This document shows positions 5,068 to 6,740 of a stretch of DNA of 6,740 nucleotides, piece by piece. This DNA is from an uncultured Collinsella sp. GTDB lineage: Bacteria; Actinomycetota; Coriobacteriia; Coriobacteriales; Coriobacteriaceae. The position numbers and the translations under genes were made by a program. The stretch spans positions 1-6,740 of the forward strand of contig CABUOA010000064.1 in NCBI GenBank assembly GCA_902493145.1, given 5' to 3'. Within the stretch, counting starts at the first letter, position 1. Each line of letters starts with the position of its first letter. The notes under the pieces are model-generated. The model did no database searches and had not been told where the DNA came from. It saw only the letters and a program-made list of their open reading frames with translations.

Positions 5068-5645
5068 TTTTGGCTTCGCAATCACCGCGCCGCATCGAGT
5101 TGATGCGCGAGGCGGGCTATGACATTCGCGTGATTCCCGCAGATATCGACGAAACACCTTTTGATGGCGAGGTCCCGCTTACGCTCGTTGAACGCTTAGC
5201 ACGCGCCAAAGCCGCCGCCGTTGCCGCCGAGCATGCCGAGCCCAACGAACTGACCGTCGCGGCCGATACTATTGTTACCTTCGATGGCAAGATTCTGGGC
5301 AAGCCGGCAACCGAGGACGAGGCGCGCACCATGCTCCGCGAGCTTTCGGGCCGCACGCACCAGGTCGCAACCGGCGTCTGCATCGTTAAGGCAGGCGACA
5401 CGGCCGCTCCGCATGCCGCCGAGAGCCTGTCGTTTGTCGATGTGACCGACGTGACGTTCTATGAGCTCACCGACGAGCAGATCGAGCACTATGTTGCCTC
5501 GGGTGAGCCCATGGACAAGGCCGGGGCCTACGGCATCCAAGGCACAGGCGGCCGCATGCTTGTGCACGATATTTCGGGTGACTTCTACAACGTGGTGGGC
5601 TTGCCCATCGCTCGCGTCGCACGCGCGATTCAAAAACTCTCGTAA
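5064..5645 (+). CDS. maf: Maf family nucleoside triphosphate pyrophosphatase (YhdE type)
   Basis: A 193-residue house-cleaning enzyme that hydrolyses non-canonical nucleoside triphosphates to monophosphate and pyrophosphate. It starts MILASQSPRR with the Maf signature SPRR (7-10), then DET, AADTIV with catalytic D68, LGKP (78-81), SGRTH (94-98) and GAYGIQG with Q159, and ends VVGLPIARV. SPRR and GAYGIQG are the pattern of the dTTP/UTP pyrophosphatase branch (YhdE), not the 7-methyl-GTP branch (YceF, with SPWR). Known activities of this branch include dTTP, UTP, 5-methyl-UTP and pseudo-UTP. The start overlaps the DJ-1 stop in ATGA, with GAGGG at 5050-5054 nine bases upstream. The last codon is followed at once by a hairpin likely to end the transcript. 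Confidence 0.95.
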   Translation: MILASQSPRRIELMREAGYDIRVIPADIDETPFDGEVPLTLVERLARAKAAAVAAEHAEPNELTVAADTIVTFDGKILGKPATEDEARTMLRELSGRTHQVATGVCIVKAGDTAAPHAAESLSFVDVTDVTFYELTDEQIEHYVASGEPMDKAGAYGIQGTGGRMLVHDISGDFYNVVGLPIARVARAIQKLS

Positions 5646-5653
5646 TTGCATCT

Positions 5654-5685
5654 GGCGCTGGTTATCCCCCAGCGCCTACAATTTT
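5654..5685 (+). terminator. Probable intrinsic terminator of DJ-1-maf
   Basis: GGCGCTGG (5654-5661) pairs perfectly with CCAGCGCC (5669-5676) around a 7-base loop, followed by TACAATTTT. The stem is strong and the T-tract is interrupted, so termination may be partial. It lies nine bases after the maf stop. Confidence 0.6.
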
Positions 5686-5702
5686 GCCGTACCGTACGGA
5701 TC

Positions 5703-5726
5703 CCGACCGGGCATAAGGCCCGGCGG
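5703..5726 (+). promoter_or_regulatory. Leader hairpin of the P1-family peptidase
   Basis: CCGGGC (5707-5712) and GCCCGG (5718-5723) form a perfect stem around ATAAG, extended by CCG/CGG (5703-5705 and 5724-5726) with A5706 bulged. It ends nine bases before AGGAG (5736-5740), which lies five bases from ATG 5746. No T-run follows, so it is more likely leader structure than a terminator. I recognise no riboswitch class. Confidence 0.45.
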
Positions 5727-5745
5727 AAAACCGATAGGAGAAAAC

Positions 5746-6740
5746 ATGGACACACTGCTCGAAGCCATCGATGTTTGCAATGTCGATGGCTTTTGCTTTG
5801 GCAACTATACGGACGAGGAGGCTGGCACCGGCTGCACCGTAATCGTGGCGCCCGGGGGTGCCACCGGCGGCGTTGACGTTCGCGGCGGTGCTCCAGCATC
5901 GCGCGAAACCGACCTGCTGCGACCCGAGAACACCGTCGACAAGGTTCACGCCGTCTGCCTTTCGGGCGGATCGGCCTTTGGCCTCGAGGCTGCAAGCGGC
6001 GTCGCTCGCGAACTCGAGAGCCGCGGCATTGGTCTGCCCGTCGGCCCCACGCAGGTGCCCATCGTGTGCTCCAGCTGTATCTTCGACCTTGCCTTTGGCG
6101 ACCCCACCGTTCGCCCCGACATTGAGGCCGGCATCGCCGCCGTGCGCGAGGCGCTCGACCACACCCCCACCAAGCTCGAACAGGGCAACGTAGGCGCCGG
6201 CACGGGCGCTACCGTGGGTAAGCTCATGGGCCCCGCCACCTGTATGAAGGCCGGCCTTGGCGCTGCCGCCGTGGCGCTCGGCCCCATCAAGGTGGGCGCC
6301 GTGGTCTCGGTCAACGCCTGCGGCAACGTTGTCGACCCCTTCACCGGCGAGTGGGTCGCCGGTATGCGTGCCGCAGCCGATAGCGACCAGATCGTCAACA
6401 TGGAACTCGCAGCCTTTGCCGCCGCCGGATCCATGCAGATGCCGCTCGACCGCACCAACACCACCATCAGCTGCATCGTCACCAACGTGGAACTCACTAA
6501 GGCACAAGCCACCAAGGTCTCCCAGATGGCCGCAGACGCCTACGCACACGCCATCCGTCCCACGCACACCACCAACGACGGCGACACCATCTACACCCTC
6601 GCCAGCGGCAAACTGGGCGCCCAGGCAAACGCCGCCGTTCCCCTAGACCTGCTGGGCATGCTCGCCGTAAGGGCTTTGCAAACCGCCATCGTAAACGGAG
6701 CCAAAACCGCCAAAACCTCCCACGGCATCCCCGGCGCCGC
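5746..6740 (+). CDS. P1 family peptidase (S58, DmpA/NylC-like), 3' end cut off
   Basis: An open frame of 331 codons reaches the right edge without a stop. Family members are N-terminal nucleophile hydrolases that cleave themselves into two chains; known activities include L-aminopeptidase D-Ala-esterase (DmpA), beta-peptidyl hydrolysis and nylon-oligomer hydrolysis (NylC). Family blocks visible are LSGGSAFGLEAASG (72-85), GNVGAGTGATVGK (147-159), VGAVVSVNACG, TNTTI (237-241) and IRPTHTTNDGDT (270-281). The predicted cut is N238|T239 with T239 as nucleophile; D278 and D280 lie 39 and 41 residues on, the spacing of T267, D306 and D308 in NylC. K159 and N190 are probable partners. No signal peptide is seen, so it is probably cytoplasmic. 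Substrate unknown. Most of the protein is present; perhaps a few residues are missing. AGGAG at 5736-5740 supports the start. Confidence 0.92.
   Translation, partial: MDTLLEAIDVCNVDGFCFGNYTDEEAGTGCTVIVAPGGATGGVDVRGGAPASRETDLLRPENTVDKVHAVCLSGGSAFGLEAASGVARELESRGIGLPVGPTQVPIVCSSCIFDLAFGDPTVRPDIEAGIAAVREALDHTPTKLEQGNVGAGTGATVGKLMGPATCMKAGLGAAAVALGPIKVGAVVSVNACGNVVDPFTGEWVAGMRAAADSDQIVNMELAAFAAAGSMQMPLDRTNTTISCIVTNVELTKAQATKVSQMAADAYAHAIRPTHTTNDGDTIYTLASGKLGAQANAAVPLDLLGMLAVRALQTAIVNGAKTAKTSHGIPGA

Noticed and set aside
5677..5682. TACAAT as the peptidase promoter -10
   Set aside because: Five of six matches, but the -35 position falls in the terminator stem with no matching hexamer and no TG extension. 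Mentioned only as a lead.
5662..6567. 301-codon open frame on the minus strand, opposite the P1 peptidase
   Set aside because: Gly/Ala/His-rich shadow frame, overlaps both the terminator and a well-supported conserved gene, and shows no recognisable motif.

Overview
The window looks like a chromosomal housekeeping stretch from a GC-rich actinobacterium. The best guess is Coriobacteriia, close to Collinsella. That guess rests on GC-rich codon use mixed with frequent TTT (Phe) codons, the gene complement, and a probable arginine deiminase start at the left edge. It is inference from style, not a database match.

Layout. At the far left, the first 10 codons of a minus-strand gene (MTKGLHVPSE) run off the edge; they resemble the start of arginine deiminase (arcA). 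Positions 32-582 form a visibly AT-rich divergent intergenic region with candidate promoters for both directions, an ARG-box-like palindrome, hairpins in the putative arcA leader and several TTCGAT repeats. Then, all on the plus strand: polyphosphate kinase 1 (583-2991), closed by a very strong intrinsic terminator (3017-3058); a [4Fe-4S] 23S rRNA m5U methyltransferase of the RlmD/RlmCD type (3105-4418); a DJ-1/PfpI family protein (4525-5067) that overlaps a Maf nucleotide pyrophosphatase (5064-5645) by ATGA; a likely terminator (5654-5685); and a P1-family (DmpA/NylC-like) self-processing peptidase (5746 to the right edge), whose 3' end is cut off.

How the genes fit together. ppk1 is probably a single-gene unit with a long leader. 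DJ-1 and Maf are translationally coupled and both fit a house-cleaning theme (damage repair and removal of modified nucleotides). Maf of this subtype is known to act on 5-substituted uridine triphosphates, which makes its position just downstream of an m5U-writing rRNA methyltransferase suggestive, although that link is inference. I see no mobile element, CRISPR array, rRNA or tRNA, and no convincing novel multi-gene system. The most distinctive features are the Pro/Ala-rich, internally duplicated C-terminal extension of PPK1 with its basic Gly/Leu tail, the hairpin that covers the only Shine-Dalgarno-like sequence of ppk1, and the architecture of the divergent control region.
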